Shown one piece after another: positions 1 to 11,603 of a DNA stretch of 64,000 nt. Location: contig AJFK01000981.1 in assembly GCA_000467715.1 (NCBI GenBank), positions 25,720-89,719 of the forward strand, written 5' to 3'. The DNA comes from Hysterium pulicare CBS 123377. Lineage: Eukaryota; Ascomycota; Dothideomycetes; Hysteriales; Hysteriaceae. A model generated the notes under the pieces. It was not told where the DNA came from. It worked only from the letters and a program-made list of their open reading frames with translations, and made no database searches. Within the stretch, counting starts at the first letter, position 1. Each line of letters opens with the position of its first letter. The position numbers and the translations under genes were made by a program.

Positions 1-31
1 ATAGACAACATATTTAACGCTTAGCTTTTGG

Positions 32-1295
32 CTAGTAGTTCAAGAAAACCGCAGCACCGCCAAACAACGCAGCAGCTCCCATGGCGCCAGTCTGCATTGG
101 CATGGCAGCAGCTTTAGAGGAGCTGCTCTTCGCCGCCGTTTGGGCTGGCCCAGCACCAGCAGATGTGGGATTGATCATTGTGGTCGGCGTAGGCTGCCCG
201 CTGGTAAAGGGGACATTCGATGCGCTCGAAGCACCAGTGAAGGCTGGGGCACCCATTGTTGCCGAAGCGCTTGGAGCTGCAGAAGTGTTGTTGGGGTTCA
301 GAACGCTTTGAGATGGTTTAGCAATTCGAATAGAACAAGGGCATGGCGGGGCTGGACTTACTTATCAATAATATGGAGAACACCATTCGCGACGAGGAGA
401 TCAGGGGTCAAGACACGAGCACCGTTGACAAAGTAAGTGCCATTCTCGATGCGAACAGTGACGTTGCTTCCTCCAAGTGTCTTCAAGCTTGTATTGTTCA
501 TGAGTCCAGTACTATATCCAACTGTGCCCTTGACGACATGGTAGGATAGGATATTGGAAAGATCGGACATGCTCATATTAGTAAGAGCGGAGCCGATTGC
601 TTGGAAAGCATTATTATTTGGCGCAAAGATAGTGAGGTCTTTAGTGCTATCAACGGTTTCGGTCATCTTCGTGGCGTTCAAAGCACCATTGAAGGCAGTA
701 AGGTTGGCAGCAGACGCGGTATCATTGACCATCATGGGGACGGTGAGGAAGGAGTCGATGACGTGAATAACACCGCCAGTGAAGTTCATGTCCTGGGCAC
801 TTTGTAAGCAGAGGCTCTGAGCAGAATGAAGAGAATACATACTGCCTGTGTGACAGAAGAATTCTGGAGCAATCCTGAAAAGAACAATGTTTTGTTGCTA
901 ACTTTAACGGCCTCAACGACTTGTCCTCCAGTGAGGTTGGCGTAAGATTGGTTCATGAGCATCGTCGGAATGAAGACGCTCATGTTGCCAATGGAGGAGG
1001 CAAGGTGCGTTCCATTGAGAACGTGATACTGCAGAAGAGCTTGAATGGCTCCACTGTCACTTGCCAACGCCATGCCAGCAGAACTGTTCAGCAGCTTTGA
1101 GAAAGCTTCATTCGAAGGTGCTAGAACCGTAATGTTTGAAGCACTGTTCAAAGATTGGGCAAGATTGGGGTACAATGAAAGGAATGAGGTCAAGTTCGAG
1201 GTCATATTGTTTCCAGCTAAGGTGGCATTGAGGCTCTGCATCTGCGCAGAGGCAGCACCGACCAAAGCGACGAGGGAGAGGTGCTTGAGCTGCAT
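32..1295 (-). CDS. GPI-anchored fasciclin (FAS1) domain protein
   Basis: The spliced model is complement(32..305, 362..792, 843..1295), 385 aa. Both introns (306-361 and 793-842) have GTAAGT or GTATGT donors and keep the frame. The protein starts with a secretion signal (MQLKHLSLVALVGAASA, probable cleavage before Q). Two FAS1 domains follow, at about residues 25-165 and 170-320, with the usual blocks: NITVLAPSNEAF and YHVLNGT in the first, DLTIFAPNNNAF, YHVVKGT and VLHIIDNVLNP in the second. Many N-x-S/T sites suggest heavy N-glycosylation. The tail is Ser/Ala/Thr-rich and ends in a small-residue hydrophobic stretch (GAMGAAALFGGAAVFLNY), typical of a GPI-attachment signal. FAS1 proteins act in cell-surface adhesion; the ligand cannot be inferred. 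An ATG further upstream is not needed, because the signal peptide starts at 1295. Confidence 0.9.
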
Positions 1296-3180
1296 TGTTC
1301 CGAATATTGCGGAGGATTGGTGAACTCGTAGCAAGCGAAAGGAAATCGAACGAGGGTACGATTCTGACCAAGAAAATAACAATGAGAGGGGAAACGATCC
1401 TTAAGAAGTCGTCCTACCAAAGATCCCGTCTTGAGCGGAGATTTTTAGTCCAGGATCATCCTCACATGAGCCCAAAGGATTATGGCTCTCCTCAAAAGAA
1501 CCAAGAATGACTACATGGCGTTATGGAGGGGAGCATCGGCGAGGGCTTGGACCTCTATGGCGTGCAACCTACTGGATGGAGCAGCCAGGGGAAGGCATAG
1601 GCTTACCCAGCACGGCAGTGCCTGCAGTCTAGCTGGAGGACTGGGCAAATGTCATGAGTCGATCTCTCGAAGTGGCTAGCACTGCCGCTGCTGTAGGTAG
1701 GAGGCGATCCATAGGTTAAATTCAGCTCAGGCCGTAGCATGATATCTTGTCCGGCCTCGTCATGGCAACTCTGAAACGAAACCTGGGCCCTGAGTCGAGT
1801 GCTGAATGGCTGCATTGTGGAGTGGCATGCCTCGTGACCAGTTGGAGGGGGTGGAGGGCAAGGCATCGAGGAGAGATGTTGTTGGTGATGTTGGATTGAA
1901 GTTTGTCACGATCCCGGTCGATCCGATGAGGGTTGTGGCATCTGTGGCGTTTTGTGGGGTAAGTGCCTTAGCATCCTTGGCATACGCATTCCATCCTTGA
2001 GAATATCTTTCTTTGCGTCGTGATGATTCGGCCGCCCAAGGAAAGCCTACGTGGCCATGTCGTGTTTTGAAACATACCTCCATCGACGGGAATCGGGGAA
2101 GGATTCGATGCCAATCCAATTCTCTCAGCCCAGATGACGAGGTATCAGTACTCAAGCCACAGTGAAAAGACTAGCGAATCGCCGACTCTTAGCCCTTGGC
2201 CTAGCCATTCTCGACATTCTGGACTCAATCAAGGAATGCTACAGTCACTGGAGCCATTACGCGAAGAGTTCGCTGCCACTGCCATCATAGGCAGACTCGG
2301 GCTCGTCGAATTGTGAACGCCCCAGTTCCCATTCCAAATCCCTACGCCAAACCGAAGCTTAAAGCAACCGCACAGGACCGAAAACAAGGGACCCCAATCA
2401 CATTTCTCCATCGTATAGACTGTACGGCTGAATCTGCCATCTCCAGTCCACCGGGCTTAAATTCACCCAGTCACCCCAGTAGACTATAGCGGAGAGCGGG
2501 AGTGGCAGTTCTACCCTATACCCCCAAGGAGTTAAGAAGGATCGGAATTATCGATAGGTGTTTCTTCTGTCGTGGCTCTGGAAACCCTTCAAGCCAAGCT
2601 TCGCATTGGGTCGGATATGCTGGACTTATGCGGCAAATTGCTGGACGGCCTTGAGCGACGGACTTGCGGAGTTTCTTTGACCTTCCCGTGCCACAGACGA
2701 GCGAAAAGGGTATCCTAACCCCCCCGTCCTTTACTGTGAATGTCTTCGACCAGAGGACCATCTTTCCGGAATCGAGACGTCAGACTGCGAGACTAAAAAG
2801 GTATGTGTGCTTGGAGCCCTGAAGGCCAAAATACGAGTAAGCATGATTATTTGCGCGCTCCCGGAGGAATCTGAACATTCTTTATCGTCCTCCTGACCAT
2901 CGTGCTACTGCTATCTTTCTGGTCCTTTGTCCTCATATTCATGAATGCTCGGAAGCAAGAGAGTGTAGAGTGTGGAAGAACACCTTACCTTTTTCACAGT
3001 TGCAATATCCAATTCACTGCGTTTTTTTTTCCCTTGACCATATACCTCCATTGGACAATCCATCTAAGAGGTGGGTACAGAGTCCGAAATGTCCGTGTTG
3101 AGGCCAAGCAGAGCGCTGGAGTTTTAAAAGAAGATCCTTTCCCACGCTCGGAATATCCTATTCATTACTTCCGGAAACAC
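1296..3180. other. Intergenic region, no gene recognised
   Basis: This is the upstream side of the fasciclin gene. It contains only short, mutually overlapping open frames on both strands with no recognisable domain, no conserved splice pattern and no RNA gene I can see. It probably holds the fasciclin promoter next to 1295; no convincing TATA element was identified. Confidence 0.5.
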
Positions 3181-3189
3181 GAAGTTGCT

Positions 3190-4800
3190 TCCACAGTTGA
3201 AAATCCACTCAATAAGTGGTGTGGAGGTCAGACAATCCATACGCAGCTCTAGAACGTCTGTAGAGCAAGAAAATTGTAGTTAAAGAGAAATTAATATAAC
3301 TTTCCCTTTTCAGTACTCTTAAACCTAGGTCTACTACTTTAAGATACTTATCTACACTCTTACCGCCAGAAAATCCACTTGAGGGGTGGTGCGGAGGCCG
3401 AGTAATCTGTGCATAGCTTCAGAACCTCCGTAGAGTAAGTAAGTTCTAAGTTGTAGAGAGGTACATAGACTTTTGAGTATATATCAGAAAGGAAGAGTTA
3501 GTATTTAGTCATACCGCCGCGACCTTACTTCAGCCCGTTCTCCAAAGCTCGATCCAACTCCGCCCACCGGTCACTAGAAGAAAGAGGATTGAGTGGTGAA
3601 GACACGGTAATCAGAGGACAAGCATCTTTGCGTGTGGTTGAACGACTTAGAGAAATGAGGAATAGGTGATAAAGACACTATAATTAGAGAACAAGCATCC
3701 TTATGTGTGGTTGTAAGATTAGAGTAGGAGGGTAAGTGGCTCATAATTTCTTTTCATATCTAGATTCCTACAATAAAACTCTAGTACTTAGATCTTCTTC
3801 TATAGTTCTTTAAGAGAGAGGTTAGTAAGAGAAGAGACCGTAATAACGGTGCAGACGCGAACTGGTTTTACCTCCTTTCCCATAGCCCAATTCTTCCGCA
3901 CGCGCCGACCAGAAAGATTGGGAACATGTGAGACTTAGGGCTAAAGCTTGTTATCAGTGAAGACTCTCTTAGAGTAGATAGCTGCAAGCGGATACTAGAA
4001 GATAGTTGCATGGACGTGAACTGGATTTAATCCCTTTCCCACAATCCGTTTCTACTGTACCTAGCGTGGAGAAAGGCATAGAACTTCTAAGGCGCTTGGA
4101 ACTATACTTTATTACTACTATTATCAACTCTAAGTCCCTGTAAGCTAACCACTACAAGAGAGAGTAGTGGAATAGCTATATAGCTGGCAACTAGATTTAC
4201 CCTCTTTTCTAAAGCTTAAGCTCTCTACATACACCTCTAACAACATTCTAGAACTTCTATAATGCTATATACTATACTTCATCTAAAAATCTAGCATATT
4301 GCTATACCTAAGAAGCTAATAATAGCCTTATAGACTTGCTATTATACTTATGCAGGTAGAAACTAGTTTTAACCTCTTTCTCAAAGCCTAATCCCTCTAC
4401 GCGCACCTCCGCCAACGTCTTCAAGCTCATGTAACGCTACATTACTTTCTCCATCTAAGATCCAGCATATGCCCATACCTAAGTAGAGGATGGCAAGCTC
4501 TGGGGATCTCAATCATATTCACGCGGACGCGAACTAGCTTTATCCCCTTTCCCACAGCCCTATCCATCCCCGTACAGCTCTAGCTTAGTCTTAGGTATCC
4601 TATAGCAGTATATCTAGAAACTAGAGAGAGATTATTCTCTTTTCTTTAGCCTTGAATAAGATACTAGGAATCTAGAAGTAGAAGCATGCTCTCACGGACG
4701 TGAACTGGATTTAGCCCCTTTCCCACAGCCCAATCCTACCACACTCACCAAGGGAAAAGACCTAGAGCTCCCAAGACCCTTATAGGCACACTACAATTCT
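3190..4800. repeat. Degenerate tandem array, period about 171 bp
   Basis: A conserved box of about 40 bp (core close to GAACTGGATTTA followed by CCCTTTCCCACAGCCCAATCC) recurs with its landmark C at 3862, 4021, 4191, 4363, 4534 and 4705. The spacings are 159, 170, 172, 171 and 171 bp. A weaker copy lies near 3524, about two periods earlier. Another part of the unit (AAATCCACT then TGGTGTGGAGGTC) occurs at 3201 and 3371, again 170 bp apart. Two units can be followed along most of their length (4185-4352 against 4353-4520); elsewhere only the box is well kept. The array has no coding potential and is AT-rich. Confidence 0.75.
3590..3735. repeat. 73-bp direct duplication inside the 171-bp array
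   Basis: The segment reading GACACGGTAATCAGAGGACA and then AAGCATCTTTGCGTGTGGTTG from 3601 recurs in diverged form from 3674, an offset of 73 bp. It occupies the place where one box of the larger array would be expected, so it may be a local rearrangement of that array. Confidence 0.5.
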
Positions 4801-5031
4801 CAAGCTTGTAAAAAACAGTATAGAATAACCATGATTTATTGATTAATAATAATACCTCGTTACGTCATCATCATCAGTGCCATAATCCATCCCAAACACC
4901 ATGCTAATTTCCCAGGTAATAATACGCAAAAGCCTTTTCCCAGGCAATAGTCCTTTTAAGCCCCTTTCCTTACAACGCCGATTCAAACAACAGCCAAAAC
5001 AATTCCAAAAACACCAGAAAACAGCCAAAAA

Positions 5032-7418
5032 CTACTCAAAGTCCGAACCAAAGCCCAAAATTGGGCGCAAGGCCCAGCGATAGCCCATGGTGGGCAGGAC
5101 GAGGGGCCACCGGGGGGCATTGGGGTCCACCCCGAACCCCACCATTGTGGTGGCGTGGGTTGGGTGGCAGTACTTCCAGCTATGTTCAAGTCAGTATAGT
5201 GATCCATTTTCTCAGAGGCTGGGTCTACTTACCACAACAAGGACTCTGCAGTCCACCACCCAAACAACAACAAAAGACCCAAAAACAGCCAAAACAACAG
5301 ATATTTGACCTGATTATACTGGGCATAGAGCATCCTTTTGGCCTCACAGGCCCAGCAGGGAGGCTGCTCTGGAACATTCCCTTCGTAAAGGGTAGATTGG
5401 ACTCTGCGCATGCCTCTGTCAGCATCGCGCAGGCTGGTGCGCGCGGTCCGAAGCCTGACTTCCATAGCCTGGATATGGGTGGCCTCTCTAGTTCTTTTCT
5501 TTCCAGGCGCATTTTCGGGCGTTGATGGCAGTATAATATCCTCAAGCGAATTAACGGTGGTGTCAGGAGGAAGCTTCGGGCTGGATGCCTTCGAGCTGTT
5601 GGCGGAATTGGATAGGCTGTTGTTCAAGCTTCGAGTGAGTTGCCTCAATGTTTCGTGGACTTCATCATCAGGTGGTAGAGTGAATTTCTCAGGGTTGTAC
5701 CAGGGTAGTTTCTTGACGGCCTCGGCATCGTAGTGTACGTAACGGGGTAGCGTCGGTGTAGGTTCATATTCGTAACCGCCATCCTCGCGAAGGACACCGA
5801 CTCGTCCAGCTGAGTCGATTCTGGTAGCAGAGATGGTAGTGTCCAAGGGACGGTAAGGTGTAGAGGCAATCAAAGAGGCTTGCATGAAGTCATCAAAATC
5901 GACCTCAGTATAGTCCTGCGAATGGGGATCGTTGATTGATGAGAGGGTGGCGTCCGCAGTTTTGCCGCGGGCTGGGTTGTTTGTTGTGTCCGCCAATTCT
6001 TTTTCGGGATTCACATGTTCCGGGGCTCCCACCTGGGGAGGTCCAGTGTTTCTGGAGCGGCGGGGTGTAGGCGGGCTGATATCCCTTAACTTTTGGAGGG
6101 CATCTTCAGCGGTGTTTCTGGAGCGACGTGGTGTAAGTGGGCTGATATCTCTCAACTTTTGGATGGCATCCTGGGCGGTGTGTCTGGTGCGGCCGCGTCT
6201 GGGCGAGCTCGTATCTTCTAGCTTAAGGAGGGTACTTTCGGCAGTGTCTTTAGAGCATCGATTTCTAGGCGAGCTCATGCCCTTCAGGTTTCGGAGCGCA
6301 TCCTCGACGGCATCGTTAGAACGTCGCTTCCTGGGCGAGCCCGTCTCCTCCTCGACGGTATCGTTGGAGCGGCGATTTCTGGGCGAGCTTACGTCCTTCG
6401 GGCATTCGAGCACATCATCGGTGATCTCTTTAGAACGGCGACGTGTAGGCGGGCTCATGTTCTTCAGTTTTTGAAGCGCATCCTCGGGGATATCTTTGGA
6501 GCGGCGACGTGTAGGCGGGGCCGTGTCTTTCAGTTTCTGGAGCGCATCCTCGGGGGTGACTGCTGGTTTTCCTTCTGAGGGTTTTGCACTCAACGTTTCC
6601 TTCTCGTGTTCTTCCTTCAATTGTTGTTTGTACAAGCGTTCCTCTTCGATGAGCTTTGCCTCAATGCGCTCTTTTTCCAAGACGATTTGTTCCAAGCGTT
6701 CATCCTCCAGGCGGGCTGCCTCCAAGCGTTCTTCTTCCAATCGTTCATCCTCCAAGCGTTCTTGTTCCAAGCGAGCTGCTTCCAAGCGCTCTTCCTCCTC
6801 GATTTCCGCCTCTAAGGCTTTGGCCTCGGCAACGTGTCTGTCATATGCTTCGGGGTCTTTCATGAAACCTCTTCTGAGCCAGTCCTTCCTGACTCTGCCC
6901 TTGCGTCCCCATTGTGATGGATATCGGATGGCGGGACTTGGACTCAATGTGAGACTTTGAGTCGAATTGCTGCTGCTGGTGGCGGTGCCGGGGCGGTCGA
7001 GATGTGCAAATTCGTCGAGACCCAATCCCGTTTGATCCAAGCTTGCATTGTTCCTTTGCAGGTTTGCTAAGGTGAGGCCAGCCTGCGTGATACATCGTGC
7101 TTTCCTGAATGCTGGTGCGGTGGCGTGGAGTGCATTGTTCAGGCGCTGCTCGTCCCGTGCGTTCTGGACCAAGCGCCTTCCGAACTCATCCGTGTCGCTT
7201 TCTATGGCAGTGAAGCCGGTGCTTTGGGTATTGTTCTCTTGAACTCGTGCTTCCATTGCGTACATCTCAGCGGCGTCGGCACCGACTTTAGAGACGTAAG
7301 TGTACTTGGCGGCGAAAATGTTGGTCGAGGGTTTGTAGATTGGTTCGAGAGGTCGTCGGGTGGCCATTGAGACGGCAATTGGAGCAATTAGACCAACTAT
7401 GAGAGCAAACAACTTCAT
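5032..7418 (-). CDS. Membrane-anchored coiled-coil protein with [ST]P-R-R-S repeats (unknown function)
   Basis: I do not recognise this protein. The model is complement(5032..5179, 5233..7418), 777 aa, starting at the ATG at 7418. The second exon is inferred: a GTAAGT donor at 5232 and a TAG acceptor at 5180 bypass a stop that directly follows the first exon and add 49 residues containing [13 protein letters not shown]. The N-terminus has a hydrophobic segment ([18 protein letters not shown]). About residues 200-290 form a charged coiled coil of [13 protein letters not shown]-type repeats. About residues 290-480 carry eight or nine tandem copies of a 20-23 residue unit, such as [19 protein letters not shown], each with an S/T-P-x-x-R-R-S motif. 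A strong transmembrane helix ([17 protein letters not shown]) lies near the end. A membrane-anchored, possibly phosphorylated scaffold fits these traits, but that is inference. If unspliced, the protein ends at 5229. Confidence 0.7.
6030..6560 (-). repeat. Coding tandem repeats of 66-69 bp
   Basis: These in-frame repeats lie inside the membrane-anchored repeat protein. Each unit encodes an acidic-amphipathic stretch (EDALQKL type) followed by a proline-arginine-serine stretch (PPTRRRSK type). The two units nearest the array's C-terminal end are almost identical, which suggests recent duplication. Confidence 0.8.
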
Positions 7419-8005
7419 GAACAATTGTCGAGCAAAATACGCGTTATGGATCGTGAATCTTGAGGCGTGATTGGTGATTGGTGAGTTGTGGAGGGTGTTG
7501 TGCGCGGTGAATGCTGGGTTGCTCTTGCTCTGAAGTGGTGGGTGGAGTGAAGTGTAGAAGGAAGGAAGGTTCGAGGTCGCGTCGAAGTTTTGTTGGCGCT
7601 CTGGTGGTCCGTGAGGCGGCTAGTCGCAAGGACGCAGTCACGTTATCGGCTGCGCTTATCGCCAACCAATGGACCACGAGGACTACTGATTTTCGACATG
7701 TCCGCGGCCGATCAGATTGCGCAAGAGATGCCATGCGCGCGCTAAGATGTGAGTCTGATGTCGTCACGCAGTCGCGCAGTCACATGCATCAATTTGACAT
7801 TCACTGAATACCATTGCCCTACTGTAAAACTAGGATACAAATTAATGCGGACTCTTTGCTGACGAAAATGCCACCTTCAACATCTCACTAAGAATGGCAC
7901 TTGTTGTGATCGGAGAGTCCATGAAATGCTTATAACTTCATGAAGTATCTGGTCATTGTATTGCAACGTTAGAACTGATGCTCTGTTTGCCCAAAGCACT
8001 TGGTC
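7419..8005. other. Intergenic region between the repeat protein and qutR
   Basis: This segment holds the promoter and leader of the repeat protein (next to 7418) and the 3' flank of qutR (next to 8006). No gene, RNA or repeat was seen. Confidence 0.5.
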
Positions 8006-10797
8006 TCATGGATCTTGTTCCTCTATGTGCCTCAATCTCCTCTGGATCATCTTGGGATCAGATTGACCCTGTTCGTCTGTCCAGCACCTCAAAACCTCTT
8101 CCCTCATCAGCCTTCGTGGAGCTCTTCGACCGGTAAAGAGTTCAAACTGCGCAAAGCCTTGTTCGGGTAGCAAATCGAGCCCATCCAAACATGCCCATCT
8201 CTGATGAAACTCCGCACGAACTTGTTTCATGAGTGGAGTCGAGAGTGTTCTGTATGCCAATTCCACCACAACTCCCCCCGTAGGACTCTTCATCCAGTGT
8301 ATCGGCAGTGTGAAATCGGGCGCAGGATTGTTGCCGATCGGATGAGTGGGAATGCAGGAGAGAATCATTGTCGGGAATCGAAGGTCTCCCGGCCAAGGAT
8401 CATCGCGCGAACGGAGGATTCGAAACGTGGTTGGCGTCTCGTGGTTCCCCGGTGAGTGTAAGATATCTGAACTTAATGGAGTAGAGACAAGTCGTTTGAA
8501 GTGCGCGACAAGTTTCTCAGCATTCGCATATGTGCGATTGAGGATTACGATATTCTGAACACCCAATTGAAGCATGGCATACACAGCGGCTCGAGCCATG
8601 CCGCCAGCTCCAATAATCAAACCAGTCGATGTCGGTCGCACAGCATTGGCTGGAGATAGCCCTCGGCGTATACACGCTCGTATGCCTATCCAGTCGGTAT
8701 TTTCCCCATACAATGCTTTGACAGGGCCCGCTTGATTTCGCTCGCGGAACAAATCAATATCCTCTGGAATGCTGCCGTCTTCTTTCAAATGGTGCACCGG
8801 TATCAAGGTGTTGACGGCTCCGATGGCACGAGCATGTCGACTCAGTGAATGAGTCAAAGAGATGACTTCTATCTTGAAGGGTAAAGTGATAGCAGCTCCT
8901 CCAAAGTGGGCATTGTCAACAAGCGACCGTAAGGTGTTCAATGTTGATGTCTGATGTGTCTGGTAGTTATGCGGCATTCCGCAGGCCTTGTACGCAGCAT
9001 TGTGCATTGCAGGAGAAAGACTGTAGCCGGAACTCGCTCCTAAAATGTAAAATTGCATAGGGTCCAGAGTGAAGGAGGTATATAATGCTTGTGTTGCCTC
9101 GCGTGCTGTAATAAGAGGAATATCGATATCCTCTGAAGTTGTGTCCGTAAGCTCGCCATATTCTCTCAACGGGTCTTGCGTAACAGCAGTAAGAGTGCGA
9201 TTGAAACATGCTGATGTTCGGCCCCTGCGCCCGGTGTTAAAGCATATCAATGGTAAACTCCGTCCAGGCAGGTTCTTGACCTTTTCCCTAAACAAATGAA
9301 TAGCATCATTGTCCTCCGCAGACAAAGCGGGTTTTGTCAACCGAACAATATCACATCCCAATCTCCTTGCCTTCTCATATTGCACGACCCAGAAATCATC
9401 TCGCCAGTCAAATGTGGATTGTATAGAAGCGCTAAAGTCTCCGATAACCTTGGTGGATCCTTTTATGTTCAATACTTGGAGAATAAATTCTTCATCCAGA
9501 GACAGATCTATCGTAGCAAATTCTGGAGCCAAGCGCAGCCCATGTCGGATAGTCTCGAGGTATGAGTATCGGTTGAAGTTTGATCCTGGTTCAGATGCCG
9601 GCGATACGTGTAGAATAATTGGTACGATTGTGTTTCTTCGAATCTTGGCCACAATCTTGCTGATCAGGTTTGCCCTTTCAGCCGTCAGAGCCTGGATGCT
9701 CAAATGAGGTCCTGCCGACGTATCTCGGCGGATTGGATCTTCGGGATTGTCGATAACAAACTCGAAAGCATCGCAACCAACTTCTAGTTCTTCAATATCC
9801 AGGTCATCTGACACGAGTTTCGATAGTGGCGCTCGGACTGCATATGTGTAATTTCTTAACTCTGTGGAAACTTCAGAAAGCGGGTATGCAGGCTCGAACG
9901 AAGGAACCCTTCCGTGGGTTGTGATCAAGGCAAGAAACCTCAAAAAATGCCTTTCCGCCTTTTTTAGTGTTAGAAATCTAGGAGTGGGGGTGTCCTCGGG
10001 CGCAAGGCGTTGACTTGGCTGCTGTGGAGCTTGTGCTGTTTCCGAAAGGTTAAAGAACTCATAGTTCGAGCACCCTCTAAAGATGGGTGCACTAATAGAA
10101 AGGAGACTCTGGATTTTAGTCTCATCCCAGACTTGCAGATAGTCATGGATACCCCTCATATCTCTGACGATATGTATGACTGGGTGAGTCTTTGCATATT
10201 CTCGTAGAAGAGCCTGCCCGCTGCGCTCCATGGATCCAGCACTGCACACGATGATATAGCCATTATCATAACTCCCAAGCACAGATCTGAGCAGTTCTTC
10301 GAGACGTTGATTGTGTCTAGCAGATCCGTGTTGTTTCCTATATGCTGCATTCGAGAGTCCAGTAGACTCCTGGAATGCACTGTCAACGTCGATGACTGGT
10401 CGGTGGCAAGCGGCCGAAGCAATAATAGCTAAGGTAGACTTTCCGGTTCCTTGTATACCGATGAGGACGATGGAGGCATCGGCACTGAAAGACCGTGACG
10501 TTTCGTGAGGAGTGTGAATGGGCGTAGGGGTAGAGCGAGCACTACTCGACACAGGATCTTGATGGGTATCAGTCTCTTTCCATTTAGAGTTACAAAGTAA
10601 GTGCGCTCAAACGTACTTGTATCGCGCTTGCTACTAGGTTGCCATTGCTCACTTCGAACTCCAGTGTTGAATCTCTTGGCCTGTAACAAATGGGAGTTAT
10701 TCAAATTCGAGTCCGCGATCCAACCATGGGCGTGAGAACGATTCTCAGCATTCATCGCTGTGAAATTCCTCTTTGTACCTATCAGGGCGGATGCCAT
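8006..10797 (-). CDS. qutR: Quinate pathway repressor QutR (AROM-like multidomain)
   Basis: The model is complement(8006..10557, 10617..10797), 910 aa. The second exon alone has no ATG at its head (it would start at GTG), so the 5' exon from the ATG at 10797 is needed; the GTACGT donor and CAAG acceptor join in phase. In the repressor family the protein resembles the last three domains of AROM without acting as an enzyme. Here a shikimate-kinase-like domain has a P-loop GIQGTGKST at about 94-102, a type I dehydroquinase-like domain spans about 290-530, and a shikimate-dehydrogenase-like domain spans about 562-897 with GAGGMARAAV. The dehydroquinase Schiff-base lysine position reads Arg (DIVRLT). 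It is transcribed divergently from qutA. Family knowledge says it binds the activator and releases it when inducer is present. The first 60 residues are the least certain part. Confidence 0.88.
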
Positions 10798-11603
10798 ATT
10801 GTAGAATAATTCGGCAAACTTGATCGCAGCGGTTCGAAGGGCTACAATGGTTGCACGGGGCCTACGTATATACCATGATCACGGCATTCGAGGCAAAGCA
10901 CTGGGAGCTCCGTCTGTAGGGTTAATCCAAGTAGACCTCCACCGAACAAGACGGTAGAACAAACTGGATAGATTGAGTGGATTTTGAACATGAACAAGAT
11001 ACTTAGACATAGTGGATAGGACTAGAGGGCACAACGATGGAGAAGGATGCCCGTCCTCCAGAGATTGAGGTACAGGGCTGATTGGGTGGGTGAAGCCTTA
11101 TCCGGCCGGCCTGCTCCGTAAATCGAGGACTGCGTTCCCCAGTTCTTCGACCCCAGACTTTCAGAGAGAGCGTCTCCACTCGCAAACATCGTAGCACCTG
11201 TCACAACGAACATGTTGTCATCAATGGCAGGCCACAGTAAGTACCACTGGTTTGAGCCCACAGGCTGCATGAGCATAACTGATGATTGTCTTGCAGCGAA
11301 GTTTTTCTCAATGTATGCAGCTTCCGTTCAACCTTGACGTTATGAGATGCTACTTCAACGCTTGCTGTTAAATCAATCTATCCGAAGTCTGCCACAACAA
11401 TCACTAAGAGGTTGAGCCTTTAATTCCAGCTCATTACCATCTTCAATCTTTGCGAGAAGCGAAAGGTTCATTTCAAATCCCTACTTCCATGGTCGCCTTC
11501 AGTTGGTATGATCGAAACGAGCGTGCGGAACCAGCTTAATTAAGGGGCTCCTGGAGCTGAAGACGACAGCCTTCCACCGGCGGTTGCGGCTCACGTAGAT
11601 GCC
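10798..11603. promoter_or_regulatory. Shared divergent promoter region of qutR and qutA
   Basis: These 806 bp separate the start codons of the repressor and activator genes, so both promoters must lie here. It contains one good candidate activator site (11088-11103). No other gene is supported. Confidence 0.6.
11088..11103. promoter_or_regulatory. Candidate QutA/QA-1F binding site
   Basis: The sequence GGGTGAAGCCTTATCC matches 13 of 16 positions of the Neurospora QA-1F consensus GGRTAARYRYTTATCC, including a perfect right half. It lies between the repressor and activator genes, where autoregulation by the activator would be expected. Confidence 0.4.

Noticed and set aside
1760-2155. 131-codon minus-strand frame upstream of the fasciclin gene
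   Set aside because: No domain, no splice-compatible neighbours and low-complexity composition typical of chance frames in promoter DNA.
2902-3252. 116-codon plus-strand frame
   Set aside because: It runs into the 171-bp tandem array and shows no family resemblance.
4843-5207. Small frames between the 171-bp array and the repeat protein
   Set aside because: They overlap the proposed second exon of the repeat protein in another frame or lie in low-complexity CAAAA-rich sequence.
8006-10552. qutR starting at the GTG at 10552
   Set aside because: A non-ATG start is not needed: an upstream exon with an ATG at 10797 joins in phase through a good GT-AG intron.
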